From Cruorifilaria tuberocauda (taxonomy: Eukaryota; Nematoda; Chromadorea; Rhabditida; Onchocercidae), in assembly GCA_013365365.1 (NCBI GenBank), contig JABVXU010000146.1, positions 1-64,000 on the forward strand: 64,000 bases of DNA. The letters are read 5' to 3'. The position numbers and the translations under genes were made by a program. Positions 34,701 to 48,650 of the stretch are shown here, one piece after another (within the stretch, counting starts at the first letter, position 1; every line of letters begins with the position of its first letter). Below the pieces are notes generated by a model. The model was given only the letters and a program-made list of their open reading frames with translations. It did not search any database and had not been told where the DNA came from.

Positions 34701-37700
34701 CATTATGGATATTGAAATTGAAATATTTCCTTTTCAGATGAATGAACAATAACTTATCTTTTTTTTTTTTTTTAAAATAATTTAGCATGAACAAAGTTCA
34801 TAACAATCATCACTATTCGATGTATTTCAATTTATTCTATCCATTTTAGTTGGAAATTCATCGAAAATGATGATGATAATTAAGCGGTATTAATTAAAAT
34901 GCGCAAAAAGAACATCTGTTTGAATTAAGAGAAGTCAATGATGCAAATAATTTATGTATAAATAAATATCGGTAGAATGCTGGACAACATAAAATAGATT
35001 AATAATTCATTAATTATACTGAATCCTTCCATATGGAAGTCATTAATAGTGTAGATGGATTTCATGGTGTTAAATATTCTTTTATATAATTCCGCAATTT
35101 CAATTTTCATTCATTTCAAAATTTTCCAATATTTTAGATAACATTTCATGCTGCTAAAACAAAAAAGTTAAATTTGTATTACTTTAAATTTTTACAAGTA
35201 TACAATTTGCAGAATGAAAGTTTTCCTGTAAATTAATGAAATAATTTACGACTGTAATTAAATTACTGCAATTATAATGCGAGTCGTAAAATACATCCTA
35301 AATTATCGTTATTTTTCACTATCATTACCATTCTCTAAATTAATTTTCTTTACATAAAATTAATCAATTAACTTCTAAATATTCAATAAAATCATCAAAT
35401 GATTCATAATTTCACAATTCATTAAAAGTTAATTACAATCTAATGAAAGTTCAAAAACGAATTAAACTATAAGTTAGCTTGATTACGACGCAATAAATTG
35501 ATCAAAAATTCCCACGTGAATCGATTTTCAATTTTTTATGTTTGATTTGAATTGAAAATTTTGGGATTGAATTTAATTTTAAATTTAAAATATATAAACA
35601 AATTTAAGGATATGATAGTTTAAGTTTGATTTTGAATTTAAATTACGTGAAGGAATTTTAAAATGCATTAATTCAAATAAAAGTTTCCATTCACCTTTTT
35701 GCAATTATTATTTTTATTTCATTATTAATAACTTTCCATCGTTTTAGCGTAACAAATTTTCGGACACTTTTCCAAGTTTCCGTAAAAATTCGCAAAATTT
35801 CCATTAAGCGCTTTTTAAAAGGAACTGAGAGGTAGAGAGATAGAAAAATAAAGAGAGAGAGAGAAAAAAAAAATAAATTTTGAAAAAAATTGTGTGACAT
35901 ATGAATTTTCTTCATTCCTTTGAAATCGAAATGAAAGAGAAACAAAATTTTTCGAAGTTCATTTTTTCATTTAAAAATTTTAATTTTTCTATCAAAAAGA
36001 TTTCACATGATTTAAACTAAGTTACCATATGGGAGCAATATTTTGACAAAGTTAAAGAAATTAAGCAAGTGGAAGAAGAGTAAACCATATCAGATTAAGT
36101 ACTTCCTCGGGGATTTAGAAAGGAATCAAGAAAGCACTTTTTATTTTTTATTTTTTGAAAGCAATTTTTTGACAAAGTTGAAAAAAAAAACAGAAATGGT
36201 TCGAATTATTCATTGAATAATACTTCAAATTAATTACTGCTTATTCAGTTTTAAAATATTCGCAATTACAATTATTAACAGATTAGAAATGTGAAAAATT
36301 AAAAATTTTCAGTTTTGTTTAAGTTTAAATTTACTAGTGAGGAGAAAAGCACTTACTTATAGGTTTATGTCTGAAATAACTGAAATTATGTAATAACAGA
36401 AGAGGAAAGAAGTAATTCTTGGCAATAAGATTTTTAAGAACGTGAAAAATTTGCGTAAAGCTAAAGTTAAGTTAACCTGTAATGAAAAGTTAAGCAGCAA
36501 ATACAGAAATGCTTTATACTTTGGAAGAACGAAAGTAGCAACGGATGGAAGGAATCACAAAATGGCAAGCAATTGTAAGAATCGAAATGGCAACCGATCG
36601 GAAGAATCGATCATAACGTATCAAATGAATTAATGAATGATACGAATGATATGGAGGGAATGAATAATACCAAGAAAGTGATCGGTTATAATGGAAAGTG
36701 AAAATGAAAACGGTTCTTTCGATAATTGAAAAGAGTGAAAAATGAGTGATATCGCAGTGTTGGCATTAATTGATTGAATGAATTTTAAGCTATTTCATTA
36801 ATGAAATTGATATTAAAGATTACTTTAGTTAGTTTAATTAAATACTGATATTGAATATTACTTTATTTTTTTGTTGAGTAACAAATCTTAGGACAACTTT
36901 ACTTTTTAGATCGTTTCTTTCCACCTTTTTCATCAATTTTTATTAATAGTAAAATATATATTTCAAGAAGAAAAGGTAATTAAAACAATTCAAATGAATG
37001 AAAAAGCTGAATTTGTCTAAATTTCATAATTCCATTATCATATTCTTTTATTCTACATCTATTTTGTTTCATTTAATTTCATTCAGTACTTTTATTAGTA
37101 ATATATGAATTAGCTATATACTAGCAATAAAATAATGGGAAATCTTTACATCTTTTCGTCAAATTTCAAATAACATCCACAACTGATAGTCTCGTGATAA
37201 GAAAGGATGAGATAACTTAACCGATCACCATATCAATTATATAAATATATTATACTACCCATTTTACTAGCTAAGCTTAATTTCAAAATTAAACCTTAAA
37301 AGAATGATGAATAGGAAGCCAAGAGTGTCGACAAAATAAATGGCCAAATGGCTAAATGGGCCTACCAACTTACTCTTTATAGCATAGTAAGGTAGTAATA
37401 CATGACTGAAATTCCCCCGAGACTACGCATAAATTTACATACATCGAAATTTTGGAGAGGAAATGAGGAAAAACTAAAGTGTGCAATATCTTCATCATTT
37501 ACCATCCATCAATTTGATTTAGACTATATCAGTTTAATTCAGGATATATCAATCTGATTCAGGCCATTTAAATAACTCGTTTGCTCCACTTGCAAATAGC
37601 TTTTAGAGGCAATTGAAATTACCCAAAGATGGTTTAAATTTAAAATGTTTTTTAAAAAAGAAAAGAAAATATAAAGAAAGAATTCCCTCACTGAAAAGAA

Positions 37701-40700
37701 TTGGAAATTCCGGATTTGAAACTGGAAATTGAAATGGAAATTTTAAGAATTTAAACGTAAATTTTAAGTGATATATTAAAATAAACAAGAAGAGGAAATT
37801 ATCAATTTATTTTACCTGTTCCTAATGCACTTAAAAGGGACAGAAAAACGATTATTTAATTAAGCAATCCGATTTCCTCCGTTTATATGCTATAATCTCG
37901 CCTTAACCCATATCACTACTTTCTGCAAGAATGGATATTTACTTTCCGGATATTCTTCCGGCTCTCATTCACCGTCTAAACTTTTCACACCTTCTTGCTC
38001 TGCTAAATGTACGAGAGATAACCTTTGCTTTTTTCACCTCAAAAAATTTAATCAAACAAAATTTTGATGATCGAGCTTTCGAATTCTTATCATAATCGAA
38101 CAAATGAACAATAGTTCAATTTTGAATTTGAAGCGCATTTCTTCATGCAAGAAAATTTTAGAGAGGAAGTAAGCTAAACTAGCAATGGCTGACTAATTTT
38201 TAGGTAAACAACTGATAAATTAACGAAATAGAAAAATAAGCACCAAATAATTTCGAATTCCAATAAAATCAGCTCAAAAGAGATTATAAGTTCTTTTCTT
38301 CCAGTACATAATCAAAAAATAATTGAAAAATATTGAGAATTTTCAGAAATGTATAGCCGAGATAATGAATTAATGTTAATAAATGAAAATAATGAATAAA
38401 ATAGAATTTAGTGAGTAAGTAAGTCATTTTAATACTGCCATTAATGCATCTAATGCATTAGTAACAATAAGAAATAACAACAACAATAACAGCGAGAACA
38501 ATAACAATAGCAACAATGAAAGTACGGGAAATAACAGAAATCTTAAATTGAATAAAAAAGAAATGATTTTTATAGATAAACAAAATTCTTCATTTATAAG
38601 AGATTATTAATACTAATCATTTTCAATGATGATAACAATAACAACGAGAATTTGAGATAAGCTGTTCTCTCAATGAAAAGGTCAAATAATTGAATTCATG
38701 AAACTAATTTCCACGGATTATCATAGCATGAACAGAAGGAGGAAAGGGGAGAGAGAGAGGGAGAGAGGTAAAGTTGAAGGAAGAAAGGAATAAGCCATAC
38801 TCTTCATATGATTTGTGACTTTATGGCATTTGCGGAAGGACAAAAAGGGAAGATGGATGAGAAATGGGACAAGAAAAGGGGAAAGATCGAGATTGCTTCA
38901 GATTTTACTTAAAAGCTCCGCCCGAATCGTGGTGGTCATTTACGTGGTCATTCATGACACATTTGCAACGATGAGCAATGTGGAGAGAAGTTTATAATTA
39001 ATTTTAATTAAAACAAAGCAGGCTAATTAATAATACCAAAAACAGGTAACACAATAACACAAACAAAACTCAGAATGATCATGAAATTAAAATAAATGCT
39101 GATAAAGAAAAGGATTATCGTCACCATAAGTATCATAAATCATAAAAAGAGATATCATAATCGTAAAAATCACAATGAACATCTGCGAAAACAACTCAAT
39201 CATTCTAAACTTAAAAGAATTGCTTCTTTTATTTTAAAATTAATTTCATCGAAAAAGAAACAAACAAACATTAAGAAAATTACTCAGAAATTTCTCAAAT
39301 TAAACAAATGAAAAAAAAGTGTAATTAATTGATCAAATAATGACTAATAAGCGAAATTATTACTTGTAGAGATTTAATTGTTAGAGGAATAGACAATTAC
39401 CATATTTACCTGCACATTAAAATAAAGTAATGAAGAAAAAAAGGTAATTAATAGTTATAAAAAAGTAATTAACATTATCAGAATTATTTTCTTGCAATAT
39501 CAGAGAAAGTATTCATTGTATTATTGTTCGATTGATTTCAATTTTTTTCTTATTTTAAATTTCATCGCTAAATTTTACTCTTTCTTTTTTGATAATTTTG
39601 ATAAAAAAGAAATATTTAAATTAATATTTTTGTAAGCAGTGAATCATTCAGTTAAAATTGTTGCAAATTTTGAAAGTTTTTTAAAAATATTTCCTGCATC
39701 AATTTTGAGATACTGATAACAGCAAGAGAAGATTTCGCAGAATTATGTTTAGCTAATGAAAGATGATATTGATAGGAAAATATATTCGAAATGATTGCAC
39801 TAATGCAATGATCGAGAATAACCGGGAAAGTTTGTTGCGATTAGCAAGCTGATTAATTTAATTTCAAATAATTTACAAAACCGATAATTTAAGAAAGGAA
39901 AATTTGAATTCAATTGATTAAAATAATTTAATAAAAAATTGAAAATTTGAAATTTCGCAAAAATTTTTACAATAGGAAATGGATCATTAACCTTGTCATT
40001 CATTCTTTCTATAATCGACATTTAGAACATTTCACACCTGGATAGCTTTCTTTTTCTTCTAGAGAAATTAAACATTTATCAGGAATTCTATAATACATTA
40101 CTAACTATTTATTGTTTTAATCGGAAAAATGAAATTTTAAATATTTATTAAAAATTTTCAGCATGAAACAATTCAAGAGGCTTGTCTTATTTTCTCGTGA
40201 AAGTTGAAAATTTCAATATTAGCAAGTGAAATTAGAGATGACAGGAGGAACAAGCTGAATCACAAATTGAGAATCGAACATTCTTGAAAAAAGCGAACAA
40301 CGTTCGCAGACACACACACCTAAGATGTGTCGAGGAGAAGTGCGTTCGTCCTGTACGTTTTATTACCGATAATAAAAATATTATTTAAGATTGAATGAAA
40401 AAGAGACGATGAGAAATATTCTCTCTCTTCTTGTTGCGAAAATCATTTCCCGAAGCAATCTCCGATTCTCGAGATTCACTGAAATTATATTCCGCGAATC
40501 ATTGAATTACATATAACTTAAGCATAAAAAGTGAAGAAAACTGCAATTAACTAACTTAATTAATTGACATATTAAACAATTCCTATTCTTAAACCATTTC
40601 AATTTCAATTAAAAATTTAAAAGTTACGCAAATGATTCAATTTAAAATTTCTATAAAATGTGCTAAAAAATACTAAATAAAATGAATGATTGTAATAAAA

Positions 40701-42410
40701 ATTCCGAAATGAAACAAAAGACTTTAATAGTGGGAATTAAAAAAATTCAGAATATTTATTAAAATGAATTGAATTGAAATCTACGTTAGAATGCACGTAA
40801 GAAAGGTTATGTAAGTACAAAATCAAAAATTAGAATTATCATTTATCCGAAACATCACTTTCGGCAAAATGATTTGAAGTAATAAATATGAAACTATCAG
40901 AGTTTCATTTTTCACAAAATTTCATTTGAAAATCAAAAACGATATTTAAATGGGTCAAATTCAATCTTTTTTTTTCAATAAGCGAAAAGAACTATTCAGA
41001 ATAATAATCATCGAGAAGACATGTGACAAATCTGAGGGATTAGACAGAAAAGGTATCATTTCAATTTTTAATTAAAAGAGAAAATTACCTGCTTAATTAA
41101 ATTAAACTAATAGATGGAAAAAGAGAAAGAATAGTGTTTCAAATTTTGATATGAAAGAAAAAAGAAATTATTTCGTATTAAAAAGATAGATATCAATGAA
41201 GAAATTCGATTATACCTTAATTATATTGGATTTTTTGAGGATTAAAAGTAATAAGGTAAATTTTAGTTAATTAGTTGTAAATTTTTTTTCATATATTAAA
41301 CATACATTACGATTTTGAGAAAAAAATTAAACACGATTAATTTTGCCGATAGAAGTGCGTGTCGGAATAGCTATTTACGGTATTAAACGTAGTTCACTGA
41401 GTTATCATTATTCACAATGCATTCCCGGGATTTATCGGTAAAAAAAGGAGAATGAACGATTCGGATGAGTACATACATGTTTGCATTGCGGTTAGAAACC
41501 AATCTTTCCATTAATGTTTGCTCTTCCGCATCTGCTGATAGCTATTTCATTGTCATTGAAATTTGATTTCGAAAATTAAAATCTGATTTCCTGTCCGATT
41601 CAAAAAGGGAATGATAAAAAAAGTAAATGATAACAATAATGATGCTAATGCAATGATAGGAAACTTGTGATTGTAGTGACAAATATATCGTAAGTGTGGG
41701 TATTTTGATATTAGTAACAATACTGATACTGTTATTGATTACTATAATAATGCTACAGTTATGATGGTAATAATGAACTCGATAATACTATGATTACTGA
41801 ACAGTGATATAAATATCAAGCTTGTCAGTTCTTTTATCAGTGATAGGAAATCGATAAAGTGCTAATGAAGTAGAATTACTCGTTATTAATATTTTCGTGT
41901 TAGTATCTCCCGAAAATGCGTCAAATTCGATAAATTCAGGAAATGGTCGAATATTATTTGTCCGTTAATTCGATTATTCAATCGATTTCGAATATAGGAC
42001 AAATTTAATCCAAAAATTGGAAAATTCTGTCTTCGTATTATTGAACCCAAATCTTTGTTAAATTAAAATCGGTAAATAGTGTAAATGTATTAATGAAGCA
42101 TTTATATATACGTAGTCAAGAAAAGTTACTGAAAGTTGACATTCTTTCATTTATTAATTTTTAACTTGTCAAAAACTTATACGGTAAGAATTGTTAAGAA
42201 CCAAAAAAAGTCAAAAGTTTCAATAAACTTTCGTTTTATCTCAAAAAATAGCTGAAATCATTTTAACAATAAATTTCAATAATTTAAAATTACATATTTT
42301 ATTAATAGGTTGAAGAAACTGCTTACTAGAATAAATTAATTATTGTGTTCATGAATTGCTGATTTTAAACAAAAAGCAAATAATAATACTTCTACTTTAC
42401 TATTAAGTAG

Positions 42411-42600
42411 CATTTACTTTATTCTTACTATTGTTGAGCAAGTAACTTTATTCTAAATGCTGCCGAGTGATTGACATTTACTTTACTGCTAATATTGAGC
42501 AAGTAACTCTACTGTAAGTGATATCGAGTAAGTGACATTTACTTCACTGCTATTGATACTGTTGAGTAGATAATTTTGTTTTACTATAACTGCTAATGAG
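42411..42600. repeat. Degenerate tandem repeat, about 62-bp unit, 3 copies
   Basis: Copies begin CATTTACTT at 42411, 42474 and 42535. Each carries TGTTGAG or ATTGAG followed by AAGTAACT-like sequence and ends near GAGT. The copies are diverged, with indels. Confidence 0.7.
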
Positions 42601-43716
42601 TTATTTACTTTACTAATATTGCTATTACTAATACAACTATTGAATAAAAAAGATAAACTGCTACTACTCCTATTATTTCTATTATGCGTAGATAAGTTAT
42701 TACTGCAAAACTTTTGAATTACTAAATGTTAAGAGATGAAAGGAAAGAAAATTTGAATTTGCTATAAATTTAAAATGAAAGAAAAGGAAGTGATAAGGCT
42801 ATATCATTTTCATGAAAAATTGCACATTTTCATTGGTAAAGAGTGGAAAATTATAGCATTTCAGAATAAATAAAAATTGAAATATTTTTTCTTTCTTTCC
42901 ATGTCTCTTCTCTCTTTTCATTTCTTTCATTTCACCAAAATTATTCATTTTCAAAAAAAGAAAAAATTTGTTCTATTCGAAAATTTTATTTTAAATAAGA
43001 ATAGAATAAAAAAATTATATATTATTTAGCAGTCCAGAAGAATCACAGCAACAATGTCAATGACAGCAAATAATATCACTGATCTAATCTATCATTTGTG
43101 ATTATTGACGATTTTAACAGCTCTACAAATTTTACCACAAAATGTTACGTCCTCTTATACCACACTATTATCCTGTTTTTCTTTTTCTTCCGAAAAATTA
43201 AAAAATAATCGGAAATTCTTGGTGCCAATATGTCTGTCGTCTATTAGTAAATAAGTATATCGTTTGGAATTGATTTTAACTTGAATAAATGTCAATTGTC
43301 TTAAGAGAAATATCGAAAAATCAAAAATACATAATAATGATAAACGATAGTGAGAAATAGTGATATAAATCAGAGAAATAAAAGGGAATATATTTTATGA
43401 ATTGATGAACTAATTTAGTTAAGGGCAAAAAATGAACGGTGAAAAATCATTCGTTTTTGATTTAATTGAACAAAACAAATCGAATATTTCAATTACTGTA
43501 ATACAATAGAATTTTCTTACGAAAACAAAATATGAAAATAAATAAGATTTGAAGATTACAGAAGTAAGAAATTGGCGCAAATGTACGGATCAGACAAAAA
43601 TAGAAGGTATAAACAGAGAAACAACAACAACAAATTATACAGTAATGGGATCTGTGAGGTGTACAAAAAAAACTGTTATTGCATGTAATATTTACGAAAA
43701 TAATGAATACGATAAT

Positions 43717-43975
43717 ATAGTAATACTTATATAATTTGTTAAAGTAATACTTATATAAACATGATAATATTCATGTAATGAACAGGATAATATTTATATA
43801 ATTTGATAATGAACATGACATGAATATGATAATATTCATGTGATAATTTGATAATGAATGTGGTATGTGATAATATTTATATGATAATTTGATATAATGA
43901 ATGTGATATGAATATGATAATATTCATGTAATAATTTGATAATGAACATAATATGAATGTGATAATATGAAATCT
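43717..43975. repeat. Degenerate tandem repeat rich in TGATAATATT
   Basis: Roughly 50-60-bp units built from TGATAATTTGATAATGAA, then ATATGATAATATTCATG, repeated about four times. A 24-bp-spaced repeat of AGTAATACTTATATAA precedes them. Confidence 0.75.
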
Positions 43976-44281
43976 AATAACGAAAAATGAATTTTCAATT
44001 TTTGATACGATAAAATGAAAGAAGTCGGAGGATAAAATAAAAGAATGTAAAAAATTGTCTTTTTTAAAAAATTATTTCGTACAATCAATAAAAATATGTG
44101 TGAATTTTAATGCTGAAAATAATTAACGTTTAATAATAAAGAAAAAATTAAATCATTCAAGCGATCATTCAAAAAAAGAATAACAAAAATTGTTATCTTG
44201 AAATAAAATGATGAAACATTTGAATATACCGGACATTTGTTGTGGGAAACATGCAGATGAATTTAAATACGGATTTAGATA

Positions 44282-44286
<5 letters not shown>

Positions 44287-44315
<29 letters not shown>
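44287..44315. repeat. AG microsatellite
   Basis: Uninterrupted AG run. Confidence 0.9.
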
Positions 44316-45112
44316 CGAATCAATCTCTATGGAATGAAAAGATATGAAAGATAACAATCAGTGTAAGCCAATTTTTTCTTCTGGTAAGCCATCAGATGTC
44401 TCATAATCGATTTGATCTAAATTTAATATATTTTATTTTTCCAGTAATTCCAATATTTTTTATTTAAATTCATCAGCTATTTTATTTCGGATAGAATGAA
44501 AAGAGACAAAAATTTCTATTTGGCCTAGCAAAAGTTAGTGATACTTTATCTAGTAAGCTAATAGAACTAAAAAGTAAGTTTGGTAAATTATTTATTTGTT
44601 TACGGATTTGTTTATTCTCTAATAACAATAAATATTATATTCTGTTAGTGGAAACGTTTCGTTTGATATTTTACAGATTTGTTTTTTTCGCTTTAATTAT
44701 GAAAAAACCATGTAATTAATTAAGCCTTTTCTTACATTTGTATTTTTAAACAAGTAGAGGGTTGGGAGAAAAAGAAAGAGAGAGATAGAAAAAAAGAAAG
44801 AGAGAGATAGAGAAAAACAAAGAGATCTAAAAATATGAATAAACTGCAAACGTGATTTAAATTATTAAAGATAATATAACTGAAAATAAATAAGCTTCCA
44901 TTAAAGCCCGTCGAATTAACCGTTACGTAGCCTTGCGTGCTATCACGTAATTATATTTCTACTTTATCATTTTTTTGTTATTACTCAAATTTATCTAACA
45001 GCAAAAACAGTAAAAGATAACGTGATACAGAGAAAAAATTTACAATGTAGTATATTCCTTAATTATCGTATATTACAGTATTACAGTATATTCCTTAATA
45101 ATTGTATATTCG

Positions 45113-45260
45113 CTTAAGTTAAGTTCTTGCTCTTTTGTTCTCTACTTTATTCATTACAATAAATATTTGATAAAATACGTGGCTCCCTTAAGTTAAGTAC
45201 TTTACTCTTTTGTTCTGCACCTTTGATCATTACAGTATATATTCCGTAAAACACGTGGCT
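45113..45260. repeat. Tandem duplication, 74-bp unit, 2 copies
   Basis: Two adjacent copies (45113-45186 and 45187-45260) start CTTAAGTTAAGT, share CTCTTTTGTTCT and ATCATTACA or TTCATTACA, and end with ACGTGGCTC. They are diverged by substitutions. Confidence 0.8.
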
Positions 45261-48200
45261 CATAAATGTTTCTTATCATTGTAATACATCGCATTAATGT
45301 AAGGTTAAAGGTAATAAAGATGTCAGGAAGTTACAGAAAAGAGAAAGCGAAAAAAGTGTTCGAATGAATGATTGTTGCATCGATAGAATCCATAAATCTT
45401 CATTGTTTACCTTTCTTCTTTATCATTCATTTATCTTATTGCGATTAAATAAATATCTTAATTTCTCTCCTGAATGATGTATTTGAAGATAAGATAATTT
45501 ATCAGATAGGAAATTACAAACGTTAAGTGTTCAAATTAATTCAAAAACATGAAAGAAAAAAGAAATTTATAGAATAAATCATTGCATTCTTTTGTCTTTT
45601 AATTCAAGTTTTTGAAGATTAAAATTTACTTTTTGCACAAATTTTGTTTTTATGAAATTTTCAATAAAATCTCTAAATAAAATATAGCAGAAGCTAAAAC
45701 GTAATATTGATAAAGGAAGATGAAGGAATGATAATAATAATGATAATGTAAATGATAAAACAATCAATTATTCATTGATTATAATTAACATCTTTGTTTT
45801 TCTCAGTTAAAACAAAGTCAAGAAAAGAATTTTAATTAGAATGAATGAACTTACTAATACAAATTTTGCAGTATAACTGATAAAAACTTCAATGAAGCTT
45901 ATCAGTGATAAATGTATTTGCTTGGAATAAAGTTAATATTTTATGATTCAATGTTTATCTTATGTAATGAATTGATTATTTATGATAGTAAATTTTTTAT
46001 CGTACTAGCAGTAACAGTGATGAGTAGATTGTTATCAGTGATTATCATGATCCATTAATCATCAAACTGTTTTCCTATCACTACAGTCCATAAATCATTT
46101 TTTGTCAATCATTATCCATCGTCTGTTTTCTCCTTCTTAATACGACACCAGATCAACTACGATTGGATTGATCAGAATCTTTATTTTTAAGCATTTCTTA
46201 GAATATAAGCAAACTATTTTTAAATTAATTTGTAGATTTATTTTTTTAATTAAATCTAATTCGTTTGATGATTTTAATAATTGCGGTGGGAAATTAATTA
46301 TTTCTATTAGCAGTCAGAAAAAAAATTTCTGACAAGTGAATTAAAGTTTTTCCTTAAATTCATTTCCGTTTAATAATTCTAACAGTAATGATAAGAAATC
46401 ATCTACAAACAAAGAAATGCTAAATCAAATTCACGAATAATTAAAAATTTTCATCAGTTAATCAGTCTTTCATTAAAATTCCTTCAATTAATTATTATTT
46501 TCATTTAATAAGCAATAATCACAATAGTAGAAAAAAAGTCATTTCTAAAATTTCAATCACATTAATCGAATAATTTTTTTGCGGTTAAGTTTCTGTAATT
46601 TCTTTACTGTGAAAAATGATTCATCTGAAATTTAAATTGGAGCAAATAAGAAATGATATTAGTTTGTTTGGCGGTGAACTCATTTGCGCATTGTTAAATT
46701 CATTTGCGCATTGTTGAATAAGAAGCAGGTGTGTATGATATTTAAATTAGAAAGACGTACCCAATCATTAATCATATCACATTCATTGTTTCTTTGTTGA
46801 TTGTGGTATCAAAATGCAATCAACCATCAATTCGTTTCACTCGCACCTCAAAGAATGAAACTTTTTTTTTCTCTTTTTATTTTTATCGTTTACTAGATGT
46901 GCGAAAATTAAGGTCATTTATAATCAAGGTCATTAGCAAATAAACCATAGATTTGAATTTACTATTAATTAAGGTAATATTCGATCAATAAATTTTTTTT
47001 AGTTGATATTTTCATATATGGTTGATTATGGATATGAGTATTTTTCTAGAAATTTCGAACCTGAAATTATATTTCAAAATATGAAAAATCACGTATATTA
47101 CGTACTATTAAAACTCATTTCATATTACATATTCGCATTCATCTAATTAAATAATAATTTAAATGAAATGAAACATGGAAGATTTTAGGATACTTTTAGA
47201 AGGAATGATCGTGTTTATGAAAGGACATATTATATTTTTCGATTAATATCATAAATATTCATTATAAAATTCAACATTCTTCACTTCCATGGTCATGATA
47301 TTGATCACGATATTAGAACTAGTTATTAAAGTTAATCACAAAATACCAGTTGTTCAATGTTTGTCAACAAAGAAAAAAATCTTTGACAAAATAACTAAAC
47401 AACCCATTTACACCTTTTTCCTCCCTTTCAACGGTTCATTTAATTTACCATTTCGATAATTATGCCAAATTTTATTTGAGCCATCATGTTATAACCAAAA
47501 GGAAAATGGTTTTGTTTGCAGGGATTGATACTGGAATTTGACGTAATTCTCCTAGAAGTTTATTTATTGATTAATTACTAATTTCCAATTTTTAATTTTA
47601 CATTACCTGAAATTAAGATTTGCTCATGGATTATTTTGATTTTTATTAATCATCACTGCATTTGATAATTAACTAAGGATAATATAGACAAAAAGCTAAA
47701 TCTAAAATTTTAAAGATTAAATCAATGATTTTTTATGAAATAAGTAAAAAAGACATCAATTTAGTAGTAACTTTTTTCTTTTCTGAAGAAAGATTTATTT
47801 TAATTCTTTGCTTTTAACTTATGGAAAGTTTTGAAAAAAGTTTGAAAACAATTTGACATTGCTAAGAAAGAGAGTTAAGTATTTGAAGCAGTTATGCTTT
47901 GCTTACTGAGGAGTAGCTCAAATGATAAAAGTATTGTTTTGAATTATGCAGTATATCAAGTTAGTTGATAATATAATAATACATCGATATTTAAAAAAAA
48001 ATGAAACCTGGAGTTAAGCTAAATAATAATGATCTATTTATTGATCAATCAATAGTCCTTATTTATTAAATATCATGATTTTAATTATTAACTTCTACAA
48101 TTAAAACACTTCTTTCAGTGTAAATTAGATAATCGAAAAATAAATTTTATACCTGCTTTCCAGAGTCATTTATAGATTTAAAAAACCTTTCCTTTCAAGT

Positions 48201-48570
48201 TTCATTCTTTGATATGATAATATCTACCGGTATTTAAATATTTTCAAGATATTTCAATATTTAAACTATCAAATTTCACAGTAAATGCAAATTCTGTATA
48301 AAATGTTTCTGATATGGAAAGATCTAGAAAAACAAATGAGTAAATCTTGCTATTAACCTAATTTTATTTAGTTGAAAAAACGTGGAGTGAATCGATTTGT
48401 TTTTATCTATTTTTTTTCCATTCTGCAAGAATTTTTTGAATTGTACTCAAAAAATTTATTTAAGCATTGCAACTTTGCAAAAACCGTTAATATATTTTCA
48501 ATACTTCAATTTTAGGAGAGGAAAATTGTGTTAATAATTTAAAAATTCATTGCTTTATTTCCTGCTATTT

Positions 48571-48650
48571 CTGTCTCTCTCTCTCTAATCATCAAAAAGA
48601 ATTTTTATCTTTCTCTCTCTTTCTCTCTCTTTCTCCCTCTCTCTACTCTC
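48571..48650. repeat. CT-rich microsatellite tract
   Basis: Two CT-rich runs separated by about 22 AT-rich bases. Confidence 0.85.
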
